This document shows, piece after piece, positions 23,461 to 35,187 of a DNA stretch of 64,000 nucleotides. The notes below the pieces were generated by a model. It saw only the letters and a program-made list of their open reading frames with translations. It ran no database searches and was not told the origin of the DNA. Location of the stretch: positions 125,764,068 through 125,828,067 of the forward strand of contig OZ020267.1 in assembly GCA_963971225.1 (NCBI GenBank), in the 5' to 3' direction. Position 1 is the stretch's first letter. Every line of letters starts with the position of its first letter. Both the position numbers and the translations under genes were made by a program. Source of the DNA: Melieria omissa. Taxonomy: Eukaryota; Arthropoda; Insecta; Diptera; Ulidiidae.

Positions 23461-25219
23461 TATGGATCGGGGATGTATACTTTTGTTTTTTCTGAATATA
23501 TTTTTTAAATGTTTTTCTAACTTGACTCTGGGTCCAAAGCCATTTCATATTTACCTTCGCAATCAATTTAATGTTAAAAAATATATTTAGAAAAAACAAA
23601 AAAATCTAATGTTTTATATTTTATTGAAAAGGGAATTTTCACAGGCTACAATATGGTACCAAACTGATGGTACCTTAGTAATGGATGTTTTTGAGAACAA
23701 AATTCGTAAAAAAAATTGTATAAAAAATTTGTTTATAAAAAATTTTTTTTTCGCTTAAAACTTTTTATTAGTACATCTTACGTATCTAATGTTGCACATC
23801 AAAAGAAAGGTATGAAAAATACCTTTCGCTTGGTACCCATGTCGTGTAAATCAGTTGGAGATTAATTGAGTTTTTTTGATAAAAACGTTGAACTTTGACG
23901 CCGAGCCACGCCTTTTATGGGCGTTTTCCAGGCAAAATTTTTAGTTTGTTAGATGCAGGAGCCAACCCTCTATATAAAAGCATACTCATTTATTTTTTTC
24001 ACGAGGGTTCGCTATACTGTTTTTATGCCTCGACGAAAGTGGGGTTTTTGGGATATTTTTGTCGAAAACTAAGTTTGAATGTATTTTTTGTGGATTGATG
24101 TTTTAAGCAAATTTGTTGGTCGTTAAAATATCTACAAACTTGCCGAAGAGAGTAAGGCAATATTCGGAACGAATTAGGACCTCTTAGCATTTACACGTTC
24201 GAAGGCTTAAGTGACGAACTCGACTGAAATGAGCCAAATTCAAAGTCCAGCCAAACGGCTGGTGGATCTCAACTCATTTACCTATACCATACCTATAGAA
24301 CAGTCGCTCAGTGGGTGACCCCCATGTTGCAATTTTTGAGGGTAAATTTCACGCACAATGTTATTAATCTCAATTGCAAATACTTCAATTTCTGTGCTTA
24401 AAGCGTCCTTTTTCCTTAAATAATTGTTGATTTAACTTTTAAAACCTGTGTGAAATCCAGCAATTCTATTCGAAACAATTAAAAGAAAAATTTATTTTCA
24501 GTCATAATTTCTTCAAAAAATCATTCTAAAGATGTTTATGTGTCGTTTATTATCTTCCAGACACTGATAACGAAAATCTACGTCATGTTTTTTAATATTT
24601 AACGAGATGAAAGCATCTTACATGTACCACCGTAAGACTTTAACACCCCAAACCTCTTTACTTCCTGTTCCTGCTCCCCACCGTAAGGTAACTTTAAGTT
24701 TTTCGTCGAAGGATAAATTTGAATGCCAGGCTCGTTGTTTGTCTCTGTTCTAGTACATCATTCCGAGAAAATTCAATTTTAAAATTTACCATTGCAGGCA
24801 GTTCAAGGTATCAAAAAAATTTTTCATGTCTTCTTGTGAGCAAAGAATATTTTACAAAGAGGTTTTGACAGATAATTTTGTTGACAGATAATGTTTGTTT
24901 TCGTTCGTAACCAAACCGAAACAAGTAACTATGGAGTGCTCCATGTCCCATAAACAATTGGGTGAGGTGGCTTTTATTTCGTACGTAGGATTGCTGCTTA
25001 ACCCATGTAAGCCCAGCGATTTTTTTGTCAATATTCGAATGAAACAGTTATTTTTAGGGTGAAATGGGTTCGGACAATTCAAATTTGGGGTCAGAAAAAT
25101 TCGAGATATTTGGTGTTTAATAAATCGAACACCTAACTATAAATATATATTGTGGCTATAATATTGGTTTTATGGGAAAAGTGTAAATATATTTTCGAGA
25201 GTTTGATCAATTTTTAACA
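23461..25219. other. Noncoding AT-rich stretch
   Basis: No recognised gene or element. The frames present are short and AT-driven. Confidence 0.5.
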
Positions 25220-25231
25220 AGACTGCATAGT

Positions 25232-25555
25232 AATAATAATAATAATTGATTGGCACGACAGCCCGCTTACGCGAGACGAAGGCCTAGCTTCCCGCAACCA
25301 CCCGTGTTGTGCGTGTGAATTTTGTACGCGGGTGGAAGGGACCTACAGTTTTATGCCGGTTCCGAACGGCAGGTTGGGAGCTTTTTCATAGGCAATTTTT
25401 ACTCTCAGAGGTTTTCCATTTCCAGCCACCGAAAGAGAAAACGAGTTTCCCGTTATTTTTTTTAGGTGTTACCACATGCAGAATTCGAACTTGCGTCGCT
25501 CTGCATGCGACTCGCTGGACCGCGCACTAACCAACTGAGCCACGGCGGCTGCCGT
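25232..25555 (-). repeat. tRNA-derived SINE, subfamily A, copy 2, with 12-bp target duplication
   Basis: Bounded by AGACTGCATAGT on both sides (25220-25231 and 25556-25567). On the minus strand it starts with a tRNA-like head, CCGTGGCTCAGTTGGTTAG (A box) and AGTTCGAATTC (B box) near 25490. It continues through the GACCTACAGTTTTATGCCG-containing body and ends in a short (TTA)n tail. It is the best-preserved SINE in the window. Confidence 0.9.
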
Positions 25556-25981
25556 AGACTGCATAGTTACTTTTTTAAATATTATTGTTTTTTAATGTTG
25601 AAATTGAAATTATGTCAAAAATTACCTTTTGTTTGGGGAATTCATACAACTGGGAAGAGGTGCGAGAAATGAATATATTTATCCCATATTATACAAAATA
25701 TCCCATGTTAACTTTTGTTATTATTTATTACAAATCAGACCATCATATTATCCAAAAATTTCGCGTTTAAAGTTTAAAAAAGAGCCCACAAAAATTGCTA
25801 ACATTTACTGTTCGATTAATCGAACATGGGGCCGATATGGGTTAATGCTGCCTAATGAACGGTTACAACATAAATAAGCACTTCCCTTTCTCTCTGTCTG
25901 AAAACAACATCAAGTACTCTATTTTGATAACAGGTCTTGTGAACTTAGTTTGACAGCATTCTAAGTGTTTATGAAGTTATT

Positions 25982-26095
25982 CAGTGGCGCACACAGGGGA
26001 GTTTTAGGGGTTCAAACTCCCAAACGCAAAAATTATTGGTTGATTTTGAATGGTATTCGGTTCAAAAGTTGTGCGCGAACCCTTTCCCACTGCAG
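25982..26095. mobile_element. hAT-type MITE, copy 3 (right end unclear)
   Basis: Starts with CAGTGGCGCACACAGGGG and continues with interior words shared with copy 1 (GGGGTTCAAAC, GAATGGTATT, GGTTCAAAAGTTGT). The expected right inverted repeat is missing or degraded near 26090. Confidence 0.7.
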
Positions 26096-26099
26096 TCTG

Positions 26100-28419
26100 A
26101 GTCTGCATCTTTGAAACGATTGCACGCTTTAAATCCATTTGTGGAGATTGGAATTTCTTTTACTGACGTCACAATAGAACAAAGATTGTCCAACACGGTC
26201 CCTCGTTTCATGCAATGCAAGTTTCCTCTATTTAAAGGAGTCAAAACCGTACAAACATTCCATGCGTTGTCTGTTGTTAGGTGCAGCTGTAATTACAGCT
26301 TTGCTTCACTTGCAACATTTAGCAGCAGTCAATTAATTGATGGACACATTTGCAATTTTTCTTCATGCACAAAGGTTCAAAGGACTAATGAATACACTTG
26401 AATGTATATAACATACACACAATCACATGTAGTTACGTACATGTATGTGTGTGTGTGTACTTATTTGGTTAGATGTAATTAAAGGACATTCGTACAAAGG
26501 GCCAATCCATGGCAATAGACATTCCCGCCGACTGGTTGACTCATTATTTTACTTCAACATTTCACACATCGATGCGGTCGCAGATTGTATGCGTTGTATT
26601 TTAATGATTTAATTTGCCTACCTTTCATACGTTAATATTTGCATATGTATTACGCACATACCCATGCATATGTTTTTGCATATGTCAACACATATATTTT
26701 TATACAGTAGGTACATATTTATGTATGTTATGTACATATGACTGGAATTTCAATGTGTGTATGCATATTTACCTATTCACAATAGACGAGCAGTCGGCAT
26801 TCATTATTTGAATTGACTTGCTTCACCCCTTTGCCGCCCGCGGCTTTCTTTAGCATTATGCTGACACGGCACGCGAGCCACATACCGACACTCACACATT
26901 CATTAACATAATTACGACACGCCTTTGAGTTGGCCAAAAGCCAAAGCCAGCGTTTTCTTCATGCTATGCTGAACTCAACTTAACTCGACTCGCCGCGACA
27001 CGACTCGTTCTTTTCAAAACATATTTTGTACTCGTGTTTTTTTATGAAACCATTGGAAATCTCCTTTCTAAAGCTACTCAACGGAAAATTTTGCACGTTG
27101 CGGTCAACATTTTTAAGTTTTCCATTCGAAAAGCGCAAAATAAAACAACTCATTTAAGCTCAGTGAATGGTTTGCCGGGCGCCCTTTTCATTGCTTTGTT
27201 TTTTGTTGAGCTGCTTTTGAAGCCAAACATTAGTGAAAAATATTTTCTATATGTGCATATATAATGCACGATATTAAAATTATAGGGTGCTCGAAAAAGT
27301 AAGGTAGTCGAAAAAGATGTAGGAAAGAAAATAAATAAGAGCTGTGATCTTTGAAAGCCGAGAGAGGTTTATTGCAACCTAAGATATTCTTCGCAAGGTG
27401 TGTTGTGTGTTTTATTTCATCAATTTTTGACAACAAACAACTTCAACTAATAGCGAACTTTTGAAGGAGATAAAATTGGACATTCAATGGACTTGTGATG
27501 CAATAATCAGTTGTCCTGCGTTTCATTGCACTGTGGTCTCTGCGAACGAAACACTGAACTATTGAACTCTCTGCTCTGAATAGTTAATTTGTAGCTTTGG
27601 GTTTTAATGGTTTTTTTTATTATTAATTAGTAAATACTTCATGTGTGTATTTAAAAAGTTCATTAGTTCTATGAAACATAAAACATTTCATACTATACGT
27701 TCGGTTATATTAATAAATAGTTCATTCACTTCGACGATAAATCGTTCTTTCATGAACGATCTCTCATTTTAACAAAATTTCATTTCAATAACAATTAAAT
27801 TTCCGGATATTTCACCCGGCACTTATGATGGGTTCGATGGGTTCAAGTCGAGAGTTCATTACCACTTCACTCTTAACCCTATCTCCTAACCTTTATATCG
27901 TTCCTGAACCAACGCAATGCCTCGTATTAATAGGGGTTATCCCCTGCGCGTTTCTTCGAGTCAAACAAAAAATTAATATAGAATAATAATATATAATATA
28001 TATAAAAGAAATCTATAGAATCTATAGTAGAGATGCTTGGTACAATAGCTTCCTTTACACGTCTCTGCTTTGCAAGCGTGACGAATCTAGATAGAGTTTT
28101 TCTGTCCTTCACGTGGTCCTTTTACTAGATCTACATATGTCTTCCTAGCTTGTCTGTCGCTGGGCTGTTTCCACTTTAAAAAACGCAGAGTTAATGGCAT
28201 AGGAGATCTTAAGATTAATATTTCCTTCTTAAACTTACGTTAGTCATCGCCTATCCAACGTGTATAAGTATTGTAGGGTTTAGTGAAGAGAAACCAATTA
28301 TTGATGCATGAAATTGAAGACTTCCCTGATATAGGTAGAATGATTCTATATACACTGTTTCGTTGAATAAGTTTTTGTTAGAAACCTGTGTTCCCTTGTT
28401 AGCCAAAACCTGAAACAGT
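26100..28419. other. Noncoding stretch
   Basis: Contains a short TG tract near 26446. The frame at 26036-26401 begins inside the MITE and is unrecognised. No gene is supported. Confidence 0.5.
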
Positions 28420-29150
28420 AGATTTTCACTTCAGCTTCTTTAGCTTTTTTTGAGGCTTACATTTCCTCAGCAAAATCATTCGCCATGGACAGGAACAGGT
28501 TGTAATCACTTGTTGCCAGATCCGAACCATAAGGTGAATGCATGAAAATTTTCTAACTAAGCTCCCGGAGCTTCTGGTGAATCATTTACGATGTTTGTGA
28601 CCTGTCGTTGCCCTGATGGAACAGATTTCCTCTCCCATTAGCCAAAGGTGACCTCTTCTGGGTGATTGATTTCTTCAGACGTTTTAATTGTTGATAGTTT
28701 AGGTCCAAATTTGGCCGTAGGGGCGCTGCTCATAGTAGATGATTCTCAGTCAATCTCACCAAACACACAGCAAAACCTTCCTGACTGTCAGTGGTTGGTT
28801 GGCCACCGTTTGTATCGTCTTACCGTCATTCGATCACAACCGTTTTCGGTGTATGTTGTCGCAAGTGAAATTCAATGGCACCCATACATCCAGTTAATTT
28901 TTCGTATCCAGCATTATTCAAGTGGTTCCAAACAGTCTTTTGTGTAATATTTAGCTTCTGAACCGAAAGACTGCTTGAATAACGGTCGGAGACGACGATT
29001 TCCATGATTTTATTAAAATTTTTAACAATTGCCCTTCCAGAGTTTCGAAAAATCTGTTCGGATTCTTTGAACAGATTTGACGAAACCAAAATTGTGCGTG
29101 ATTGGCTGTTGCAGTAACTGCACCATAAATACTGTTCACATGACCAGTCA
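28420..29150 (-). mobile_element. Degenerate mariner transposon body (minus)
   Basis: Minus-strand translation across frameshifts recovers the mariner order. An N-terminal helix-turn-helix segment (VQKLNITQKTVWNHLNNAGY, about 28900-28980) is followed by LKRLKKSITQKRSP, a degraded second catalytic block, then LATSDYNLFLSMANDFAEE (about 28460-28520), which parallels the family's third catalytic Asp region. Many stops and shifts make it a dead relic. I could not define the terminal repeats. Confidence 0.75.
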
Positions 29151-29159
29151 CCGCTTCAC

Positions 29160-31200
29160 TAACAGTCTACCATAATAACGCAATGTCCTTTGTAGAGAAC
29201 AACTATTAAGACGAGAAACTTTCATACAGTATAAACCTGTTCATGGTCATCTGTTGATATTGGCAAACCTCTCATGTCAGAGGTTCTTTTGCAATGCAGT
29301 CGCAACATTACCTGACATGTGGAGATATCTCTACCGCCTCTAGAAGTCAACATAACCGCAATCTAAGCACAAACTGATGACCAGGATCAACAAGAATTTA
29401 CTTTACTAATATTAACAACACACAATCACACTTAACCCTAGAAGGGTAACCTTCGTCTATTCGACGAACACCTCATACGTTTCTTAAAATTTCTCCTTAT
29501 TCTCCGATCTGATTGCTTTTGCTTTTCGTGTGATATCAATTGGCGATGTGCTTTATTGTGCGAATTATTTACAAAAAATGTCTAAGTATAATTATATCAT
29601 GAAGTTCTAGTTTATCCGACTTTTAAGTCTTCCAAAAATCGGAGTTAAATACGATTTCGTCGATTCAATGAAGATTACCAACAACGTATGTGAAATATGA
29701 TTACGCTTCTAGGGATAAGAAAGATCAACAAAAAGTAACAATTACGCGGAAAAACAGGCAATTTTTATTTGGACAACGCGCATAACTTTTTCGACAACCT
29801 AATATTTATGAAACCACAAAATGTCCTTACGAAGAGAATGATTTGTAATTGAAAAGTTTCATGCATTTGTGATTTGCTTTGACAATTTTTCGACTTGCAT
29901 AACCTTGAATTATTGTGCAGTAAAACATATTAAATGGGAGAATAATTACTGACATAATTGGCCTTAATTTTGAAATGGCCTTTTCAACTGGCCTGCTGAC
30001 AAGTTCAGGTTTTCTTATTGACGGCATGTTTTTTGGTTATATTTGATTTATAATTTGGCTTATTTTCCTCACTAAGCTAAGCTAAGCATTTTATTTTATT
30101 GTAAGTATATATTTATATATGTTTGATGGTAAATATGAGTGCCTACAGAGATTTGTTCTTAAATGCAATTTGTAGGCAAATATCTTTAAGTTTATGGAAT
30201 ACACATATCTAAAAATTTCCCAAGTACTTAATTTGTCTTTGTGATTTTTATACTTTTTCTTCACAGTTATTTGGGTTTTTAAAACAAATTGCTTTGTTTG
30301 TCTCGCGTTGAATTTGCAAAAGAAGTCTTACCAGTTTTGGTAGCAAGAACTCATACAAAGCATTTTCTTTTCATAAATTTTAGGGATCGTACGAGTAATA
30401 ATACAACTTTTAGCACTTATTTCATTCCTTACAAAGGTGCATTAAGGACTTTGATCTTTGGGCCTATGAAGTGAGATCTCTAGGTCCGTACATTGTAGCT
30501 CTCCAAAGAGAATTCGTCAAATTAGGTTCATCGATAAACGAGGCCAACACAATGTTTTCTTATGTTATCTGCACCTAATGTATATAAGAGTCTCTCGTCT
30601 AAAGCCTCAATAGCTTTTTTCCCTCTAAATTATATATTCAACCTTTGATACCATATCTAGACACTGATATACCTATCAGTGACATATGCTTGGAAATGAA
30701 AAAGCATAGTGAATGATAACTCGTGCCTGGAGACATCTCTTGACTGAAAACCCTCTATGGCTCTATATGTTCTCTATACCTCTTTAATAAATAGGTTGAT
30801 CCTACTCGCACTTTGAGACAGCATGGAATCCTTGCTTCATCCATGACCTTAAATAACTGGTACATATACAAACTGAGGGCATGGGTCATTCTTTGCGCGG
30901 TTGCATCGGATTTAGTCTTTTTTGGCCAAGGTCTGTCTGGCACGGTCTTCTTATTAACCTACGTAATCACATCAAACTCAGATTACACGGCATCTAATAA
31001 GACGTTCCCTATAGTTGGATCAACCTTCTTTAATGACCTGACACTTTAAAAATGGTTTTCGATGCGATAGTTGGGAAGATCAACGAAAAAGAGGGTAAAA
31101 ATCAATCAGAGGAGATCCAGAAGCAAGAAGCACTGAAAAGAGATTCTACGAAAGGCCATAGAGAATGCGCTGCTATGTCCAATTATATCAGTTGGAAAGT
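29160..31200. other. Noncoding stretch
   Basis: AT-rich. A minus-strand frame at 30755-30943 is unrecognised. No gene is supported. Confidence 0.5.
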
Positions 31201-31209
31201 GTTCCCGGC

Positions 31210-34200
31210 CTGATTGATTTTTAGACAAGTTTAGGTTAGGTTAACTTAGGTAGGGAAGGGTGAGTGCGGCACAGAGACCGCACTTCCACTCGGAGGCCAA
31301 ATTGGCCTATTGTGAATCCCTTCTTAATGGTTCTGGACCTAACCTAACAGCTCGACCTTTTGATAAAGAAGAGCAGATCCCGAATTTCAACTTTAGCGCA
31401 AGCCAGGTCCGCTGGGAATCTTGCCCTCAGGGTACGAAGTTGGCGTTCCTGCAAAGCCGGGCAGTGGCACAGAAAGTGTTGAATCGATTCTACTTCTTAT
31501 TCATCTCCACAGCTTCTGCAGACATCACTGGATAAGTGACGCCATTTGATAAGCATAGATCCCATGGCGCAGTGTCCATTGATGACTCCAACGAGTTGTC
31601 TAATAGTGATTCAAGGAAAGGAAGGGCCATAGTGCCAGGCAGGTGCTACAGTCCATTATGATGCGCTATTAGGACTCGGTGTTTGCTGAACCTGACAATA
31701 TACATATACAGGGCAGGTATTGGCGGAAGCATAGAGTTTTCTACTTCGGTGATGGGCAAGGCGACCTTTACCTTACTTTCTTGTTATCTCGTCTGCTGTT
31801 TCGTTCCCTGCTCCAGAATGGCCCGGAACCCAGCAGAGACTGACTCGGTCTCTCGACTCTCTCGGTCTCTGACTCTCTCCTCCAATACCTTGAGGTGTAG
31901 TGCGGCAACTCTGCACTACCTTCGATTTAACCACTGCTGATTTCAGCGTTCTAAGGGCTGCCTGCCAAAAAACCAATGGTACGACGAAGAGTGTCGCGCA
32001 GCCACTGCAGTGAAGAATGCTGCATACAAGAAGACCCTGCAGTCGGTCGCCACGCGAGCCATGACAGAAAAATACCGGGAGGAGAGGAAGAAAGAGAGGT
32101 GCCTTTTTAGACGCAAGAAACGGGAGCAAGAAAGGCGCGAGCGTGAGGAAATCGAGGAGTGCAGGAGCAGGAATGACGCCCGAAAATTCTTCCAAAAAGT
32201 TAAGCGTCTTACGGAAGGATTTAAGCCTGGGCATCTTCTTGCAGAGACGAAAACGGGGATCTGGTTACGGATGCGCAGGGTGTGCTGAGGTTGTGGAAGG
32301 AGCACTTCATCAAGCTGCTTGCAGGCGACGGAAGGAACAATACCGCCAGTGGTGAAGATGTCCAGATGGCACCAATCGACGACGACGGTGTGGATGTGCC
32401 ACCGCCCAGCCATGACGAGGTCCGGGTCGCTATCCAGCGACTCAAGAACAACAAAGCTGCAAAGCTGAAGCATTGCAAAATATGGCTGGAGGAACGAATG
32501 CCCAACGATTGGAACCTCAGTGCCCTTTGTCCTGTGCTGAAGAAAGGCGACCCAACAATATGCGCCAACTACAGGGGTATCAGCCTACTTCCCATTGCAT
32601 ACAAGGTCCTGACGAGCGTATTATGTGAAAGACTAAAGCCACTCGCCAAGGCGCTGATTGGACCTTATCAGTGCGGCTTTAGACCTGGTAAGTCCACCAT
32701 CGACCAGATATTCACTCTACGCCAAATCCTGGAGAAGACCCATGAGAACCAAATCGATACACACCATCTCTTCATCGATTACAAGGCAGCATTCGATAGC
32801 CCGATAAGGGATCGCCTATATGCCGCATTGTCTGAACTTGGTATCCCTGCAAAGCTCGTTAGACTTTGCAGAGCGACGTTGAGCAATACGCGCAGCTCCG
32901 TCAAGGTTGGAAGTGACCTCTCAGACCCCTTTGATACCGTTCGAGGTTTCAGACAGGGCGATCCTTTGTCCTGCGACCTCTTCAACTTCACCATGGAGAG
33001 TGTTCTGCGCAAGGCCGGTGTACATCGTAATGGCACAATTTTCAACAAAAGTGTCCAGCTCCTTGCTTACGCTGATGATATTGATGTCATCGGAGGTAAC
33101 AAGCGAGATGTCACCGCTGCCTTTGCGGCTATCGAAAGAGAATCTGCCAAAATGGGTCTGGTGGTAAATGAGGGCAAGACGAAGTATATGCTGTCTACAC
33201 GCAGGGACTCGCAGCGGCTAGGGTCTCACGTCGAGGCCGACAGGTATGCTTTTGAAGTTGTCAAGGAATTCGTCTACCTTGGCACCGCCATCAACAGCAG
33301 CAATGATGTCAGTCTGGAGATAAAGCGAAGGATAACTCTTGCCAACAGGTGCTACTACGGTCTCGGTAGGCAATTGAGAAGTAGAGACCTCTCTCGACCG
33401 ACAAAACTTTCACTCTATAGGACGCTTATCTTGCCCGTGCTCCTCTATGGCGCTGAAGCATGGACAATGACACGAAACGACATAGCGGCCCTTGGAGTGT
33501 TCGAGAGGAAGGTGCTTCGCAAAATCTTCGGCCCTGTTCGGGTTGGTGACGACTATCGCATACGAACCAATAATGAGCTATATGAGCTGTATAAGGACAT
33601 GGACGTAGCGCAGCGAATTAACATCCAGCGGCTACGCTGGCTCGGTCATGTCTGCCGCATGGACGACGAAGCTCCGGCGAAAAAGGTATTCGATGCGATG
33701 GTTGGAGGTCGACGGCGAAGAGGGAGGCCGTGTCTCCGGTGGAAGGACCAAGTGGAAGAGGCCCTGGTATCTCTTGGTGTGACCAACTGGAGAAGGCGCG
33801 CGCGAAGCAGAGGCGCCTGGAGAGAAGTTTTGCGGCAGGCCGTAACCCGATAACGGGTTGTTATGGCTAGTTAAGTAAGTAAGTAAGGGCTGCCTGACTA
33901 TCTACGAAGATTCTGACATCTGTCGTGGATTAGTTCAGCAGCTTTACAGATCACAAAGAACTCCACCTGAAAGATACTACAGAGGTCCGGGAATCTAAAT
34001 GATCTTTGGATGCGTAGTGCATCTGAGTGGAGACCAGCTCGTGTACCTTCATCCATCTTAGAGTCGCCGGTGAAAACAGACGGGGATGTGAGATGCCTCA
34101 GCCAGCACCTTACGGATAATGATAGCCTCATTAACATTGTCCAGGGATTCGCAGTATTTCCTCCAATCGTTCCGCTTAGCCGCCGTAATAGTTTGCTTAC

Positions 34201-34420
34201 TAGTCAACTTTAGTCGACTCTTTCTGTATGTACTGTACTAAACAAAGGAATAGTCCATGTTCACATAGTGAAGCTTCCAAACATAGTGGACATTCCAAAG
34301 TTTACATGTGTTTCAATAACCCGCATACACTTCCAGTACCCGACGGATTCTCAGGGCGTGTTAGAAGCTCTCGCCTTACATTCCGCATCATAATACTGAC
34401 CCTTGGTTCCAGTTAATAAC
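31210..34420 (-). mobile_element. Non-LTR retrotransposon (RNase H region), split by an RTE-like insertion
   Basis: On the minus strand, 34137-33898 gives VFTGDSKMDEGTRAG (first RNase H block), then AELIHDRCQNLRRIFVDSQAA. The reading resumes across the insertion at 31951 as LRTLKSAVVKSKVVQSC and then VSLCWVPGHSGAGNETADEI (last RNase H block). A decayed tail follows down to about 31210. The join is exact once the RTE insertion and its target duplication are removed. The element belongs to an RNase H-bearing clade of the I/R1/jockey group. Frame breaks show it is inactive. Confidence 0.85.
31965..33883 (+). mobile_element. 5'-truncated RTE-like retrotransposon with reverse transcriptase
   Basis: Bounded by a 12-13-bp target duplication (T)AAGGGCTGCCTG at 31952-31964 and 33884-33896, and ending in (TAAG)n. 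Translation starts after the endonuclease (WYDEEC near 31977). A frameshift near 32229 separates it from the main 523-residue frame, 32282-33853. Reverse transcriptase landmarks are ANYRGISLLPIAYKVLTSVL, FIDYKAAFD, RGFRQGDPLSCDLF and the catalytic LLAYADDIDVIGG. The C-terminal part has LLYGAEAWTMTRND and RRRRGRPCLRWKDQVEEAL. Between NNKAA and IWLEERMP about 30 family residues (the usual G-x-DG segment) are missing. Truncation, frameshift and internal deletion make this copy dead. Clade assignment to RTE is from memory of the family pattern. Confidence 0.85.
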
Positions 34421-34581
34421 CGAGATCACTTTTGTGTTAAATAAAGTTTTTCAATTTATTTATTTTTTACAGATGAACATTGATTTTCGTTCGTGTCATG
34501 TGATTTTCAGTGTTGTCTTTAGCCTTTGTCTGTGTCGGTCTGAGTACAAAAAGTAACTTAATGTAACTGTGTGCACATGCA

Positions 34582-34587
34582 TTTATT
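34582..34587 (-). other. Candidate polyadenylation signal of gene A
   Basis: AATAAA on the minus strand about 290 nt past the stop codon at 34879. Further copies lie at 34459-34464 and 34455-34460. None can be preferred from sequence alone. Confidence 0.45.
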
Positions 34588-34878
34588 TATATACAAATTC
34601 ATATTAGTGTGCCATCTTCAATGTGCGTGTATGCGTTAAATATAATTTAACTAATCAACAGATAATGAGTGTGACATCGTGAGTGATCTCCGCGTGTACT
34701 TAACAATCGCTACAATCGTAATTGCGAGTGTTTTTGCAATTATTTGTCTGCTTAATGCTGAATGCCCTAACTAATGCTCACGCGGAGTTTTTTCGTGTAC
34801 TTATTTGTTCATTATTAAATCGCTTTTGTGTGTGTGTATGTGTTTATGTGTATGGGATGGTACGACACCCGAGTGCAA

Positions 34879-35187
34879 TTAGAGTCCCAACATGGCAACA
34901 ATAGCCACCACAATTGTCAGCATTAGGCTGGCGGTGGCCAGTGAGGCGTCGCTGGAGAGATCGGCCTTATTACAGCCGTCGCTGTCGCAAATCTCGCAGT
35001 TGTCTTTATCGTTGATGTCGCATGTTAGACTGCTTTCGCAACCGCGCGACACCAACCGGTCCACGCGTTTCGACACGCAGCGATCGTTTGCTGCGTATAT
35101 TAGACAAACTTCCGGATTGCCGTCCGGCACTTTGTCGCAATCCTCACCGTTGCAGATGTGACATTTGCGGCGGTTGCTGGGGTAGAT
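34879..35187 (-). CDS. Gene A exon 14: last module and GPI-type tail
   Basis: Residues 3722-3823 plus stop. Module E of repeat 9 (IYPSNRRKCHIC to DGCN), a short ADLSSDASLATAS spacer with small residues suited to a GPI omega site, then a 15-residue hydrophobic end. No charged cytoplasmic tail follows, which favours GPI over a transmembrane anchor. Confidence 0.9.
   Translation of the reverse strand: MYPSNRRKCHICNGEDCDKVPDGNPEVCLIYAANDRCVSKRVDRLVSRGCESSLTCDINDKDNCEICDSDGCNKADLSSDASLATASLMLTIVVAIVAMLGL

Noticed and set aside
30755..31049. Opposed short frames around 30.8-31.0 kb
   Set aside because: No family motif could be recognised on either strand and no neighbouring exon structure supports a gene.
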